From CAYNWT01 sp964450955 (GTDB lineage: Bacteria; Planctomycetota; Planctomycetia; Planctomycetales; Planctomycetaceae), in the NCBI GenBank assembly GCA_964450955.1, contig CAYVFI010000049.1, forward strand, positions 1 through 39,823: a stretch of DNA of 39,823 nucleotides, in the 5' to 3' direction. Shown here in pieces: positions 1 through 7,978 of the stretch; the stretch's first letter is position 1, and every line of letters begins with the position of its first letter. Below the pieces are notes generated by a model. It was not told the origin of the DNA. It ran no database searches and worked only from the letters and a program-made list of their open reading frames with translations. Both the position numbers and the translations under genes were made by a program.

Positions 1-168
1 CAACGGTATCACATGCGGAAGGACGCTCGGGAATTGATGGCCTGAGAATGGTTCGATGTGGCCACGAAAAACATGAAGAGTCACGAAAAGATGTTGTGGC
101 GAGGCTTGCTTAGGCAGCTCGCACGGTCACTCGAGCAGCTGAGACTGCCAGCTAGCCAAAGCTACTTT

Positions 169-185
169 CGAGACGGATTGTCTCG
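169..185 (-). terminator. Stem-loop just downstream of the ECF sigma gene
   Basis: A perfect 6-bp inverted repeat (CGAGAC / GTCTCG, 5-nt loop) lies 24 bases beyond the sigma-factor stop codon. No T-tract follows on the minus strand, so it could stabilise or help end the transcript but is not a canonical intrinsic terminator. Nothing else supportable was seen in bases 1-208; the short open frames there overlap the sigma gene in other frames. Confidence 0.25.
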
Positions 186-208
186 TTGCCTCGTCCACTA
201 TGGGGCGT

Positions 209-844
209 CTACTCCAGGCCGTAGCCCGATAGTTCTGTGTTTTGCAGTTTGGCTCGTGCCGCAGCTTCTTTGAGTTTGGCGACCACGAAGTGTTTGTGGT
301 TCGCAACCGCCTGCTCTGTGATGTCCAGGCGTTTTGCTGCGTTCTTGTTGGCCCAGCCCAGGACGAACAGCAGTTCGATGCACTGCAGTCGTTCCATCTC
401 ACCTTTGGCTTTCCACTGTTCAATCAGGCCGGCCAGACATTGAGCAATCACTTCTTCTTCGCCGCCCTTGCGTTCGTGACTACGCATCATGCTTGATGCG
501 ACTCGAGCTTTGCCCTGTGGTTCGTACCGGCCGCCAGTCGAATCGCCCGGCATCAATGGAACCGTCGGTCGCCGACCTTCGCGCCGCAGCACATCGGTCA
601 GCTTGTGGGCGGCGATGGAGAACAGGTAGGTCTCCAGTTTTGTTCGCTGGTCGTAGTTGGGAAGACTGATCAGGAACCCGAGAAATGTCTCCTGGACAAC
701 ATCTTCACTTGTTGCCCGGCTTCGCAGGCGACTATCGACGAACGCGAGTAGACGGCCTTCGTACTGAGCGATGCACTCGCTCCAGGCAGCCTGTTCCCCG
801 GTGCGAATACGTTCGATGAGTTCCAGTTCTTCTTCGCGCGACAC
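209..844 (-). CDS. ECF-type RNA polymerase sigma factor
   Basis: A 211-residue sigma-70 family protein with only regions 2 and 4. Region 2 spans roughly residues 18-92 and includes the core-binding stretch with SEDVVQETFLGF; region 4 spans about 150-200, with a helix-turn-helix around NAAKRLDITEQAV. It would direct RNA polymerase to a specific promoter set. The start is GTG (SREEEL follows), with GGAA 8-12 bases upstream. It is the last gene of a minus-strand block that also encodes an FHA protein, a Ser/Thr kinase and a VWA-like membrane protein, 87 bases after the VWA-like gene. No anti-sigma factor with a zinc-binding domain is visible, so kinase/FHA control in place of a classical anti-sigma is inferred. 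Planctomycetes are known to have ECF groups linked to Ser/Thr kinases. The family call is firm; the regulon is unknown. Confidence 0.88.
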   Translation of the reverse strand: MSREEELELIERIRTGEQAAWSECIAQYEGRLLAFVDSRLRSRATSEDVVQETFLGFLISLPNYDQRTKLETYLFSIAAHKLTDVLRREGRRPTVPLMPGDSTGGRYEPQGKARVASSMMRSHERKGGEEEVIAQCLAGLIEQWKAKGEMERLQCIELLFVLGWANKNAAKRLDITEQAVANHKHFVVAKLKEAAARAKLQNTELSGYGLE

Positions 845-931
845 AGTGTTTTCCGGTGAGAGGCCAATAGGCTCATTAGCTGCTTTGGCCGATTCTAGCA
901 GACGTCGGTGAATCGGTGTACGGACAGAAGA

Positions 932-2548
932 CTACGGGCGTGTTCCATCCCAGAGAACGTAAGCACCACCGGTCTGGATGGCGACTTGCTTCATAGCAGC
1001 TTGACCTTCTGAGCGCTGCTCACCTGATGCGGCCTTCGATGGCATGGCCAGCTCCACGGCATGTACAGGCACATTCAATGTCTGCAACAAGGTGCCCAGA
1101 CTGGTGTCCGGGATATCCCCACCGCCCGCAAGATTGGCGTCTCCGTCTCCAATCACAACCACCTCATCAGGGCGAAAGTACTGCACTGTCCTGGCGGTAT
1201 TTCGGGGATGCGTGGACTTCGTGTTTGGCTGAAAGCACCCCAGCATCGCCCGCTTGATTGCGCTCTTCTGCCCGGCTGTTCTTGATCGCCCCATCTTGCC
1301 ACTGGTTTGTCTTGTATGCCGATCTGTTTCACAGAATACACGGTAGGACCCTCGGTCGAAGCCGCCGATGCATTCTGCAATTTCTTCGCAAACACGGTCT
1401 ACCTTGTCTGATTCACGAAACTTCTCATCACCCAGCACAACGAAACCAATACGGCGACCACTCAGCGGTATCCCGGCAAACTGCGACAATCGCAACGAGT
1501 TAGATTGATGGACGCGATGATCTTCGATCTCAGGAGTCTGCTGTAGATGACCATTCGAGTTGTAGTCATGATTCGACTGACTAAACGCTTCTGCTCCGGC
1601 AATCGTAGAACCAACCCCCAGACCGACAGCCGTCATCAACGATGCGAACCGTACTGTGCGACGCAAGAAGCCGCGTTTCTCAATTCGGAGGTAGGTCGCG
1701 AACAAAGCAATCGCGGCAGTCAATCCGCCGAACACAAACACAACGCTCTCCAGTCGTCTGCCGGAAACTCCCCGCTTCCACTGGCGGTAGATACTGGCGT
1801 TCGTTTCCGGGCCAACGTTGACCTGCATGCAAGTAATGTAGGCCGTATCGGGAAGTAGCTCTTTCGACTTGAAGTCTGTTCCCGCAGTTAGGTTCCACGG
1901 AACTTCACCGGTGTATTCTCGGGTAACGACATTGCGATCGAGCCTTTCAATGTCCGCTCGCCATCTTCCGACTCCGCGGTTCCCTTTGCTGTACTGTTCC
2001 ATCAGCAGTTCAGTAGCTTGAGCCAGCGCCTGTTTGCGAGCCGATTTCTTGCTAGCGGACGGTTGGCTCTTCACAACGTTCGGGCCTTTGGCCCAGGCTG
2101 GTGCGCCGGCCGGCAGTTTCGGAAGAGTCATTAGGTCCAAGTCAGCTTTCTCAGCTGTCAGATCTGTAGCGGAGCCCTCTGGCATCGGTCCCTCAACTGC
2201 AGGAAGCTCAGCCAGAGTCGATTGGTAAGTGGCATCAACCTGGGTTCGAGCCCCAACGTCTTGATGAATGGGGAGGTTAGCGGTCTGGTGCCTTTGGACT
2301 GATTTGCTCCAGAAAACCGCAGGCAGTGCCAGTACACCCAGCACCAACCCAAGCCCCAGCAGAATGGACATGACGGTACCAAAACTACCGTTGCCACTCC
2401 GAGCATTCGATTGTGCGACTACGGCTACTGGGACGGCCGGGGCTGGCTTTGAAGTGAAGAGGTGGCTAAGAAGCTTGACCCCAACTACCAGGCAGACAAT
2501 CGCTCCGCATCCCAGAAGCAGCAGTCCGAAATAGCTGATTGACATCAT
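932..2548 (-). CDS. Four-pass membrane protein with C-terminal VWA-like domain
   Basis: A 538-residue protein with hydrophobic segments at about 5-31, 57-80, 268-288 and 302-320. A hydrophilic loop lies between the second and third, and a soluble C-terminal domain runs from about 365 to 538. That domain resembles a von Willebrand A fold: a strand reading GFVVLG, later EVVVIGDGDANL (about 462-473), and a last helix/strand with QTGGAYVLWDG. The metal-binding DxSxS expected after the first strand is replaced by GDEKF, so divalent-metal adhesion is doubtful. The start ATG follows the kinase stop codon by one base (TAACATG) with AGGGG just upstream, indicating translational coupling to the kinase. 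The tight linkage suggests it is a kinase substrate, sensor or scaffold (inference). The assignment to VWA is by eye and moderate. Confidence 0.72.
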   Translation of the reverse strand: MMSISYFGLLLLGCGAIVCLVVGVKLLSHLFTSKPAPAVPVAVVAQSNARSGNGSFGTVMSILLGLGLVLGVLALPAVFWSKSVQRHQTANLPIHQDVGARTQVDATYQSTLAELPAVEGPMPEGSATDLTAEKADLDLMTLPKLPAGAPAWAKGPNVVKSQPSASKKSARKQALAQATELLMEQYSKGNRGVGRWRADIERLDRNVVTREYTGEVPWNLTAGTDFKSKELLPDTAYITCMQVNVGPETNASIYRQWKRGVSGRRLESVVFVFGGLTAAIALFATYLRIEKRGFLRRTVRFASLMTAVGLGVGSTIAGAEAFSQSNHDYNSNGHLQQTPEIEDHRVHQSNSLRLSQFAGIPLSGRRIGFVVLGDEKFRESDKVDRVCEEIAECIGGFDRGSYRVFCETDRHTRQTSGKMGRSRTAGQKSAIKRAMLGCFQPNTKSTHPRNTARTVQYFRPDEVVVIGDGDANLAGGGDIPDTSLGTLLQTLNVPVHAVELAMPSKAASGEQRSEGQAAMKQVAIQTGGAYVLWDGTRP

Positions 2549-2549
2549 G

Positions 2550-3905
2550 TTACCCCTTCATTCCACCATCGTTGACCACGCGATGTCGCTGGTCAACGGG
2601 GGTCCATACAGAAGACAACTGAACGACTGCCGAGACAGCCAACGCCCAGGTCAAGCCCCAGAAGAAATCGAAACTTGTGAACGCACAAATCAGGAAGGCA
2701 ACCACTGTTGTCACAAACGATGTGCTGATTCTGAATCGCCCCGGTCGGAAACTGTCTGTGTGCCACCACCAGCGGCGAGCGAAAAACAGCACGCCGAAGA
2801 ANNNNNNNNNNNNNNNNNNNNNNNNNNNNNNNNNNNNNNNNNNNNNNNNNNNNNNNNNNNNNNNNNNNNNNNNNNNNNNNNNNNNNNNNNNNNNNNNNNN
2901 NCCGACCATGCATTTTGCGAACGGGCTTAAGCCGCGAAACCAAGCCCCCAGACCTTCGTTTTTGGGCTGAGGCACCTGGGCCGGCGGTCCGGGCACAACG
3001 GTCTCTCGTAACTCGGGTCGGTGGCCCGCGTGCTGAGGAGCCTGGTAGGCAACCTGTTCCGGCCGAGGCCGTGTGTTGCCGCGAGGCGGCGGTGGAGGTG
3101 TGGCCGCTCCAACCCCACGCACAGCGTTACGGAACTCCAGTTCCAACTGATTGGCATCTGGAGTACGCCGTTCCGGATCTTTCTCCAACGCGCGGGCGAG
3201 AACCGGGCGGAGACGTTCCGGAAGCGGTGTCAGGTCTGGGCGTTCTGACAAATGCTTCATCAGAATTTCGGCAGTCGTTTGTCCGTTAAACGGAACACAG
3301 CCGGTGACGAGTTCGTACAGCATCACGCCCAAAGCGTAGACGTCAACTTCTTTTCCATAGCGACCGCGAGCGACCTCAGGCGCCATGTAGTAAACGGTTC
3401 CGACACTCTGCGTCTGAGCACTGCGTCGGCTTTCTGAGATGAACTTAGAAAGCCCGACGTCACCAATCTTCACGCCGCTTGCATCGGAGAACACGTTTGC
3501 CGGTTTGAGGTCGCGGTGCACGATGCCGCGATCGTGCAGAAACGAAATGCCCGCAGTCATGCCGCTAAGCCATTTCAAAACCTGTTCCATCGGCATCCCT
3601 TCAGGATACCGAGCCACAACCTTGTCCAGACAATCGCCGGACACATACTCCATCACAATCCAGTGGTCGCCGTCTTTATCCGTCTTCATGTCGAAGATGG
3701 TGACGAGATTCGGGTGCTTCAGATTCAGGCACTGCGACACGCCACGCAGTTCGACTTCCAGATTGTTGTTCAGCAACTTCAGGGCAACTTCTTTGCCCGC
3801 GTCGCTAAGCGCGTAGTAGACCTCACCGAACCCACCGCGGTGGATGGCTCGCTTGATGGTGAACCCATCAAGTGGCGTCGATTCTGGTGCAAAGGTGAAC
3901 TTCAT
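2550..3905 (-). CDS. Membrane-anchored Ser/Thr protein kinase (interrupted by assembly gap)
   Basis: A Hanks-type kinase of at least 451 residues. Visible motifs are the glycine loop GGFGEVY (24-30), the catalytic lysine in VALK (K43), HRDLKPAN (130-137, catalytic D132), DVG in place of the usual DFG (149-151), and VGTVYYMAPE (168-177). The kinase domain covers about 14-260. A proline-rich linker follows, then a region lost to 100 N, then a hydrophobic C-terminus with likely membrane spans (around VVAFLICAF and LTWALAVSAVV). The reading frame is open on both sides of the N run, which fits an intact gene if the missing length has the same remainder modulo 3 as 100. It lies 55 bases after the FHA gene and is coupled to the VWA-like gene. 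It probably phosphorylates Ser/Thr on partners encoded here; targets are inferred only. Confidence 0.9.
   Translation of the reverse strand: MKFTFAPESTPLDGFTIKRAIHRGGFGEVYYALSDAGKEVALKLLNNNLEVELRGVSQCLNLKHPNLVTIFDMKTDKDGDHWIVMEYVSGDCLDKVVARYPEGMPMEQVLKWLSGMTAGISFLHDRGIVHRDLKPANVFSDASGVKIGDVGLSKFISESRRSAQTQSVGTVYYMAPEVARGRYGKEVDVYALGVMLYELVTGCVPFNGQTTAEILMKHLSERPDLTPLPERLRPVLARALEKDPERRTPDANQLELEFRNAVRGVGAATPPPPPRGNTRPRPEQVAYQAPQHAGHRPELRETVVPGPPAQVPQPKNEGLGAWFRGLSPFAKCMVXXXXXXXXXXXXXXXXXXXXXXXXXXXXXXXXXXFFGVLFFARRWWWHTDSFRPGRFRISTSFVTTVVAFLICAFTSFDFFWGLTWALAVSAVVQLSSVWTPVDQRHRVVNDGGMKG
2802..2901. other. Assembly gap, 100 N
   Basis: Exactly 100 undetermined bases, a conventional placeholder for a scaffold gap of unknown size. 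It removes part of the kinase's juxtamembrane region, probably including a transmembrane segment. Confidence 0.99.
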
Positions 3906-3960
3906 TTACTCGCCCTACTTGTTGTGAACAACTTGTACGAACGTTTTGTGTATTGGATCG

Positions 3961-4614
3961 TTAAAGCGACTCGATGCGGAGACGAATTTCGTCACCCGTG
4001 ATCATCGAACCAGCTTGTATCTCGTGCGAATCAGTCACGATGTCGCCGTCAACGGCAAGGTTCATTCGTGACTTGCATCGCCATTTGCCATCTCGCTGAA
4101 ACAACACCAGCGTGTCCGGCCAGCCCGGGCAGACAATATGATTTTCCGGGCCCGGACCCAGAAGACAATTTTCGTGTATCAGAACGATTCCGTCGACACT
4201 CTGTGCCGGCCGATGCTCGCTGACAAAGTCCAGCACAGCCGTTGTGCTAAGTGCGGTGGGAACGCGGAACCCAAGTTCGACGCTGTTTCCCAAAGTGATC
4301 TTCGAGTCACGGCGGAGTGATGTTTTCGATTCAATCTTTCGGTCACCAACCCTGGTGTCCGAGTGAGCCTGCAGAGACCAACTGTCGTCTGAACGGCTAA
4401 TGGTCGCGTGAATGCGTGAGATGTTGGCCATCAAGCTGATGTCGGCCGGTTGCTTGTCGAATGTCGGGCCACCGATGGTGGTCTCAGGGTTCAGACAAGC
4501 CATCCAGGCTCCAACTCCGTCAATCCAGAGCATGAATCCTCGATTCGATTTTGTGCCGGATTCAGCCGTCATGGCTTTCACTTTTTCAGAGATGGCATCG
4601 AACATAGCGGGCAT
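3961..4614 (-). CDS. FHA-domain protein (one clear and one degenerate FHA)
   Basis: A 217-residue protein with no signal peptide. Residues about 27-122 have the forkhead-associated pattern: TTIGGP (45-50), ADISL (57-61), NISRIHATISR (64-74) and ITLGNSVELGF (106-116). FHA domains bind phosphothreonine peptides. The Ser and His of the SxxH motif (S66, H69) are present, but the Arg normally following the first Gly is Gly here (IGGP), and the later NG pair is not obvious, so binding may be altered. Residues about 130-217 look like a second, weaker FHA fold (LLGPGPENHIV, then VDGDIV and GDEIRL). It is the first gene of the FHA-kinase-VWA-ECF block, downstream of the terminator of the coiled-coil gene, so its promoter should lie in 4615-4708. 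Partnership with the kinase is inferred from adjacency and family biology. Confidence 0.82.
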   Translation of the reverse strand: MPAMFDAISEKVKAMTAESGTKSNRGFMLWIDGVGAWMACLNPETTIGGPTFDKQPADISLMANISRIHATISRSDDSWSLQAHSDTRVGDRKIESKTSLRRDSKITLGNSVELGFRVPTALSTTAVLDFVSEHRPAQSVDGIVLIHENCLLGPGPENHIVCPGWPDTLVLFQRDGKWRCKSRMNLAVDGDIVTDSHEIQAGSMITGDEIRLRIESL

Positions 4615-4707
4615 ACAATGATAACGAGTTTTGGGAGCAGTTGGATCAAACTTCGATTCAGTCGTCTTTTCTTCCTCGGACAGCTTGAGGCTGCCACTCC
4701 ACAGGCC

Positions 4708-4746
4708 GGAAAAAAGAGCAGCGGGCTCACAATCGGAACCCGCTGC
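4708..4746 (-). terminator. Intrinsic terminator of the coiled-coil gene
   Basis: A perfect 8-bp stem (4718-4725 GCAGCGGG with 4739-4746 CCCGCTGC, 13-nt loop) is followed on the minus strand by TC and six T (complement of 4710-4715). It lies 28 bases beyond the stop of the coiled-coil gene and separates it from the FHA operon. Confidence 0.88.
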
Positions 4747-4773
4747 GGTTTGGCCAGTGTCCCGGTGATCTGC

Positions 4774-5595
4774 TTAGGCAGCAGGATCAACTACGTCGTC
4801 GTCTGCCTTCTCAATTTTCTTTGAAGAGGTCGTTCCGAAGTAGTCGTCGACTTCAGAAGTGATGTCACGTTCGACAGTCTTCTTGCCAACAGGAATCAGA
4901 CCTGTGTAGTTAGCCTCAGCATCAAGCATGGCTGATTTCACATCCATCTGATTGTTCAGTTCCTGAATCAACTGCTTAGCCTGTGACAACTGTGAATCGT
5001 CGATGGCCAGCGTGCTGATAGCTTCTTCAGCTTCGATCTGCTCAAGGCGAGCCTCAAGCTGAGCGACAGCGACTTCGAGTTCCTTCTTCTGTCCAACCAT
5101 GCTTTCGAGCGTCTGCTGGTTGGCTCGCAGCTTGTCACGCTGAGCCATCATGATCTTCTTGTCACGGTTCAGAGCTGCTTCTGCACCCTTGAAGCGATCC
5201 ATGCGGATGGTCAGGTCGCGTTTCACGTCGTTTCGTGAGTAGGTTACGCTGGCGTAGCGGAATGTGTTCTTGCCAGTCTTTAAGTCAGCCCGAAGAGCAA
5301 GAATCTCATGCTGACGTTCGTCCAACTTGTTTTCCTGAGCCGCAACGCTTGTTTCCATGCGTGCGAGTTCAACCTGCTGCTTGATGACCACTTCCTGGCA
5401 TTCTTCGATTGCCGGTGAGAGGTCCTCAATCATTGTGCGAGCTCGATCAACTTCGAAATCGAGATCCATTTCCGACTTCACTGCTTCACCGACCCGGTTA
5501 CCCATGGTCTTGATGTAGCTCTTGGCGTTACTCCCAAGCATGACGCCTGCGATCAGCATAAGTGCCAAACTTCCGATGATGGCTTTCTTAATCAT
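4774..5595 (-). CDS. Exported or membrane-anchored coiled-coil protein
   Basis: A 273-residue protein with an N-terminal hydrophobic segment (about 5-22, AIIGSLALMLIAGVMLG), which could be an uncleaved anchor or signal peptide. Most of the rest (about 55-225) is charged and heptad-rich, with long E/Q/R/K stretches such as LEVAVAQLEARLEQIEAEEA, predicting extended coiled coil. The tail is acidic (KADDDVVDPAA). The start ATG has a strong ribosome site (GAGGAGAAGAG) just upstream. It is probably transcribed alone: a hairpin-rich leader lies upstream and an intrinsic terminator downstream. I do not recognise a named family. It may be a structural or scaffolding envelope protein related to the FHA/kinase block next door, on position alone. 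Confidence 0.8.
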   Translation of the reverse strand: MIKKAIIGSLALMLIAGVMLGSNAKSYIKTMGNRVGEAVKSEMDLDFEVDRARTMIEDLSPAIEECQEVVIKQQVELARMETSVAAQENKLDERQHEILALRADLKTGKNTFRYASVTYSRNDVKRDLTIRMDRFKGAEAALNRDKKIMMAQRDKLRANQQTLESMVGQKKELEVAVAQLEARLEQIEAEEAISTLAIDDSQLSQAKQLIQELNNQMDVKSAMLDAEANYTGLIPVGKKTVERDITSEVDDYFGTTSSKKIEKADDDVVDPAA

Positions 5596-5990
5596 CTCTC
5601 TTCTCCTCGTTTACTTCTGGGACACTTCCTTGCGGTCGAGCCACCGACCGCGTTTACGAGGGGTTATTCGCCGCCGTTTCACGTTGCTTGTAGGATTTTC
5701 AGAGAAAATTGGCTGCTGCGGGAAAGTTGTAAACCTCTTTATCACAATGATTTACGTCAAATTTGGCTCCGTTGGCGATTTGGAAGCCAAGCGTATTGCA
5801 CGGAAGGCTCACTCACGTACGGCACCTTTGCGTTCAAATCGAACCTCGTGCGGTCGCGTCGAGTGATCGAGTTTCAGTTCTCGTGGGATAACGTCCGAGC
5901 GTGAACAAGGTCGCCGTCTCCGAGTCCGGTTGCTGCGTGACCGAACGCGGAGAGCTCGGCGACATTTAATGCTGTGTCAAGCTACGAACA
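5596..5990. other. 395-base intergenic region
   Basis: It contains the leader described at 5605-5661 and presumably the coiled-coil gene's promoter on the minus strand. TTGACG is visible near 5760 on the minus strand, but I see no -10 element at a good distance. Short open frames here have no family resemblance. Nothing else supportable was found. Confidence 0.4.
5605..5661 (-). promoter_or_regulatory. Hairpin leader that could mask the ribosome site
   Basis: In the minus-strand leader of the coiled-coil gene, a perfect 7-bp hairpin (5632-5638 with 5645-5651, 6-nt loop) sits about 37 bases before the start codon. Flanking it, CCTCGT (minus-strand reading of 5656-5661) can pair with ACGAGG (minus-strand reading of 5605-5610), which is the first part of the ribosome site. 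Pairing would partly sequester the site. The hairpin is plain in the sequence; a regulatory effect is inference. Confidence 0.35.
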
Positions 5991-6791
5991 TCAATGCGTC
6001 ATCACGTAGGTGATGATGTTGATACCCAGCGGGTACGACATCTTCTCTGAGTACTTGTGGAAGTACTCAGTCTCTTCCCCCTCGCGTTCCCACGCATCAC
6101 CGATGTCGTTGTTGTGACACAGCAACGACATCATGCGGCCGTCGTCATCATAGATGGCCCAATAGTGTGGCTTCTCGTCACGCGTTTGGCCGTGCCAGTA
6201 TTCGAAGTTCCATCCCTCACGCCAGGCTTGGATGCTGGGGATCATTGGCTTTTCTTTGAAGTCGTACACGATGTGAAAGATCGGGTGGTCGATGGTTAGT
6301 TCGACCGGTTCCCGATGTGGGAACACCCGTTTCATCTGCGCGTACAGGTCGTTCCATTCCTTGTCACACCAAAAATCATCGACCATCAAGAAGCCGCCGT
6401 TCAGCAGGTACTCACGCAGGTTGACAATACTCGCATCGCTATGAACAACATCGCGCGTTCCCAGCATGTAGAGGAACGGGTAGTCAAACAATCGCGGGTC
6501 GGAAAGGCGCAGGACGATGCCGTTCGGGTCGCACTTAATGGACGTCAGCTGTTGCAGCCGGTACGAGAAATTCCAGTCGCTGTCGGGGTAGTCGTTGTTC
6601 CAATACCCATCGATCACGGTTCCGGGCGAATCGTATTGGATGCGAGCGAACGTGAAGACGTCGTCATCAAACTGTTTGACGTTCTCCCAGACCGGGTAGT
6701 CGTTGCGGTCCGGCTTTCGCCGTCGTCGGCCCCACTGTTGCCAGTGTGCGAACGCAGCGCCAGCGATCAGTAACGTGACAATCACGAACAT
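5991..6791 (-). CDS. DUF4159 domain protein
   Basis: About 266 residues from ATG at 6791. An N-terminal hydrophobic segment (MFVIVTLLIAGAAFAHW) is a likely signal peptide or anchor, followed by RRRRKP. The DUF4159 domain follows: FTFARIQYDSPG, then DPRLFDYPFLYMLG, LREYLLNGGFLMVDDFW (a glutamine-amidotransferase-like core) and DHPIFHIVYDF. DUF4159 proteins are common in planctomycetes, usually near MoxR ATPase, DUF58 and BatA/VWA genes, and their biochemical role is not established. The frame is open back to 7004, but the terminator of the upstream gene at 6929-6964 lies inside that extension, so a start below 6929 is required. TTG at 6809 (adding two arginines before the hydrophobic segment) is a credible alternative. 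No strong ribosome site is visible at either. Confidence 0.83.
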   Translation of the reverse strand: MFVIVTLLIAGAAFAHWQQWGRRRRKPDRNDYPVWENVKQFDDDVFTFARIQYDSPGTVIDGYWNNDYPDSDWNFSYRLQQLTSIKCDPNGIVLRLSDPRLFDYPFLYMLGTRDVVHSDASIVNLREYLLNGGFLMVDDFWCDKEWNDLYAQMKRVFPHREPVELTIDHPIFHIVYDFKEKPMIPSIQAWREGWNFEYWHGQTRDEKPHYWAIYDDDGRMMSLLCHNNDIGDAWEREGEETEYFHKYSEKMSYPLGINIITYVMTH

Positions 6792-6928
6792 CGCGGACGA
6801 ACGTCTCAATGCGAACCCAATCAGGAGGTCGGATTTTGGAACCTGACGAATTGTAGCATGTTGCCGAGACCCGCAGTCACCCTTTGCCCACGGTGACCAC
6901 AAATCGCACACCGTCTGATCGGCCATAC

Positions 6929-6964
6929 AAAAAAACTCTCCCGCCAGCACAACAAGCGGGAGAG
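6929..6964 (-). terminator. Intrinsic terminator of the RNase Z-like gene
   Basis: A perfect 9-bp stem (6936-6944 CTCTCCCGC with 6956-6964 GCGGGAGAG, 11-nt loop) is followed on the minus strand by seven T (complement of 6929-6935). It sits 30 bases past the stop of the metallo-hydrolase gene. Confidence 0.93.
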
Positions 6965-6994
6965 AAGCAATTGCACCTGATGCCTGACCTGGTA

Positions 6995-7834
6995 TCAGAT
7001 CCACAAATGAACGCGGTCGCGGATTCGCTCAGGCATTCGTTTTTCAACAACACGGCGAATCTCACGCTCGTGATATCGGGTACTGAAGTGCGTCACGATA
7101 ATCAGCTCATTCTCGAACTTCTCAGCGCGTTCGATGATGTCGTCGATGTGCGTGTGACCGAACTTGTGAATCTTCTCGCGCCGGTGTTCCGGACGGAAGA
7201 ATGTGAGTTCTGTGATCAGGATCTTCGATTTGTAGACCGGTTCGTAGTTGTCCAGACCAATCGGAGCCGTATCACCGACGTAGCAAACCAGCGGTTTACG
7301 AATCTCTTCCGTTACGTCAGCGCCACCCAGCCGGATATCGCGAATCTCTTCACCGTTTAGTCCGACGTATTCCTGCTTTAGCTTGCGCCGCCTATCCCAC
7401 ACGACGTAACCGACGGAAGGCACCGTGTGTTTTGTCTTGAACACAGTGACAACGTTTTCGCGAGACAGTTCGAACTCCTGCCCCGGTTCGACTCCGATCA
7501 AGTCGACAATCATGCGGCCACGATCCAGACGCTGCCACGCCTTCAAAAGCCGGTCCACGTTGTCACGAATCTCCATCGGCACGTAAACCGTTGGAGGTTC
7601 CATCTTCATCATTCGTCGCCGAGCCACATACACCGGCAGCGCTGCCAGGTGGTCCAGGTGACCGTGTGTGACAAAGAATGTCTGCGTGCCCATGAACGAC
7701 CACGGACTACCGCCAATATCGAAGCCCAACTTGAGTTCCGGAATCCGCCAATAACTTTGCACAGCCGCGCGGGAGTAGCCTTCGATGGTCAGGCCATCGA
7801 ATTTCAGGGTCCGGAGAGGAAGATTTTCAACCAT
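6995..7834 (-). CDS. RNase Z-like metallo-beta-lactamase-fold hydrolase
   Basis: A 279-residue protein of the metallo-beta-lactamase fold. It shows THGHLDH (56-62, di-zinc HxHxDH motif), a later GDTAP with the bridging Asp, ITELTFF, GHTHIDD and THFSTRY near residue 248, the last resembling the HFSxRY end motif of RNase Z and its relatives. It lacks the long flexible arm of classical RNase Z, so tRNA 3'-end processing is possible but not certain; another phosphodiesterase activity is an alternative. It is cytoplasmic, with no signal peptide. The gene follows the oxidoreductase gene at 144 bases and ends at a strong terminator. The ATG at 7834 has no clear ribosome site. Confidence 0.85.
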   Translation of the reverse strand: MVENLPLRTLKFDGLTIEGYSRAAVQSYWRIPELKLGFDIGGSPWSFMGTQTFFVTHGHLDHLAALPVYVARRRMMKMEPPTVYVPMEIRDNVDRLLKAWQRLDRGRMIVDLIGVEPGQEFELSRENVVTVFKTKHTVPSVGYVVWDRRRKLKQEYVGLNGEEIRDIRLGGADVTEEIRKPLVCYVGDTAPIGLDNYEPVYKSKILITELTFFRPEHRREKIHKFGHTHIDDIIERAEKFENELIIVTHFSTRYHEREIRRVVEKRMPERIRDRVHLWI

Positions 7835-7978
7835 CGATCGTGTGTTTCGTCGTCAAGCGTGAAGCGTAGAACCCCGCCGACGTGCGGTGGAGGTTCGACA
7901 GCGTCTGATCCTACAGACTGGGAGACAGTTCGTACCGCCTCGGGTTCCCCAAAACCGAACAACTGTCCCGATTCTCTG

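Noticed and set aside
6929..7004. N-terminal extension of the DUF4159 protein
   Set aside because: It contains the upstream gene's intrinsic terminator.
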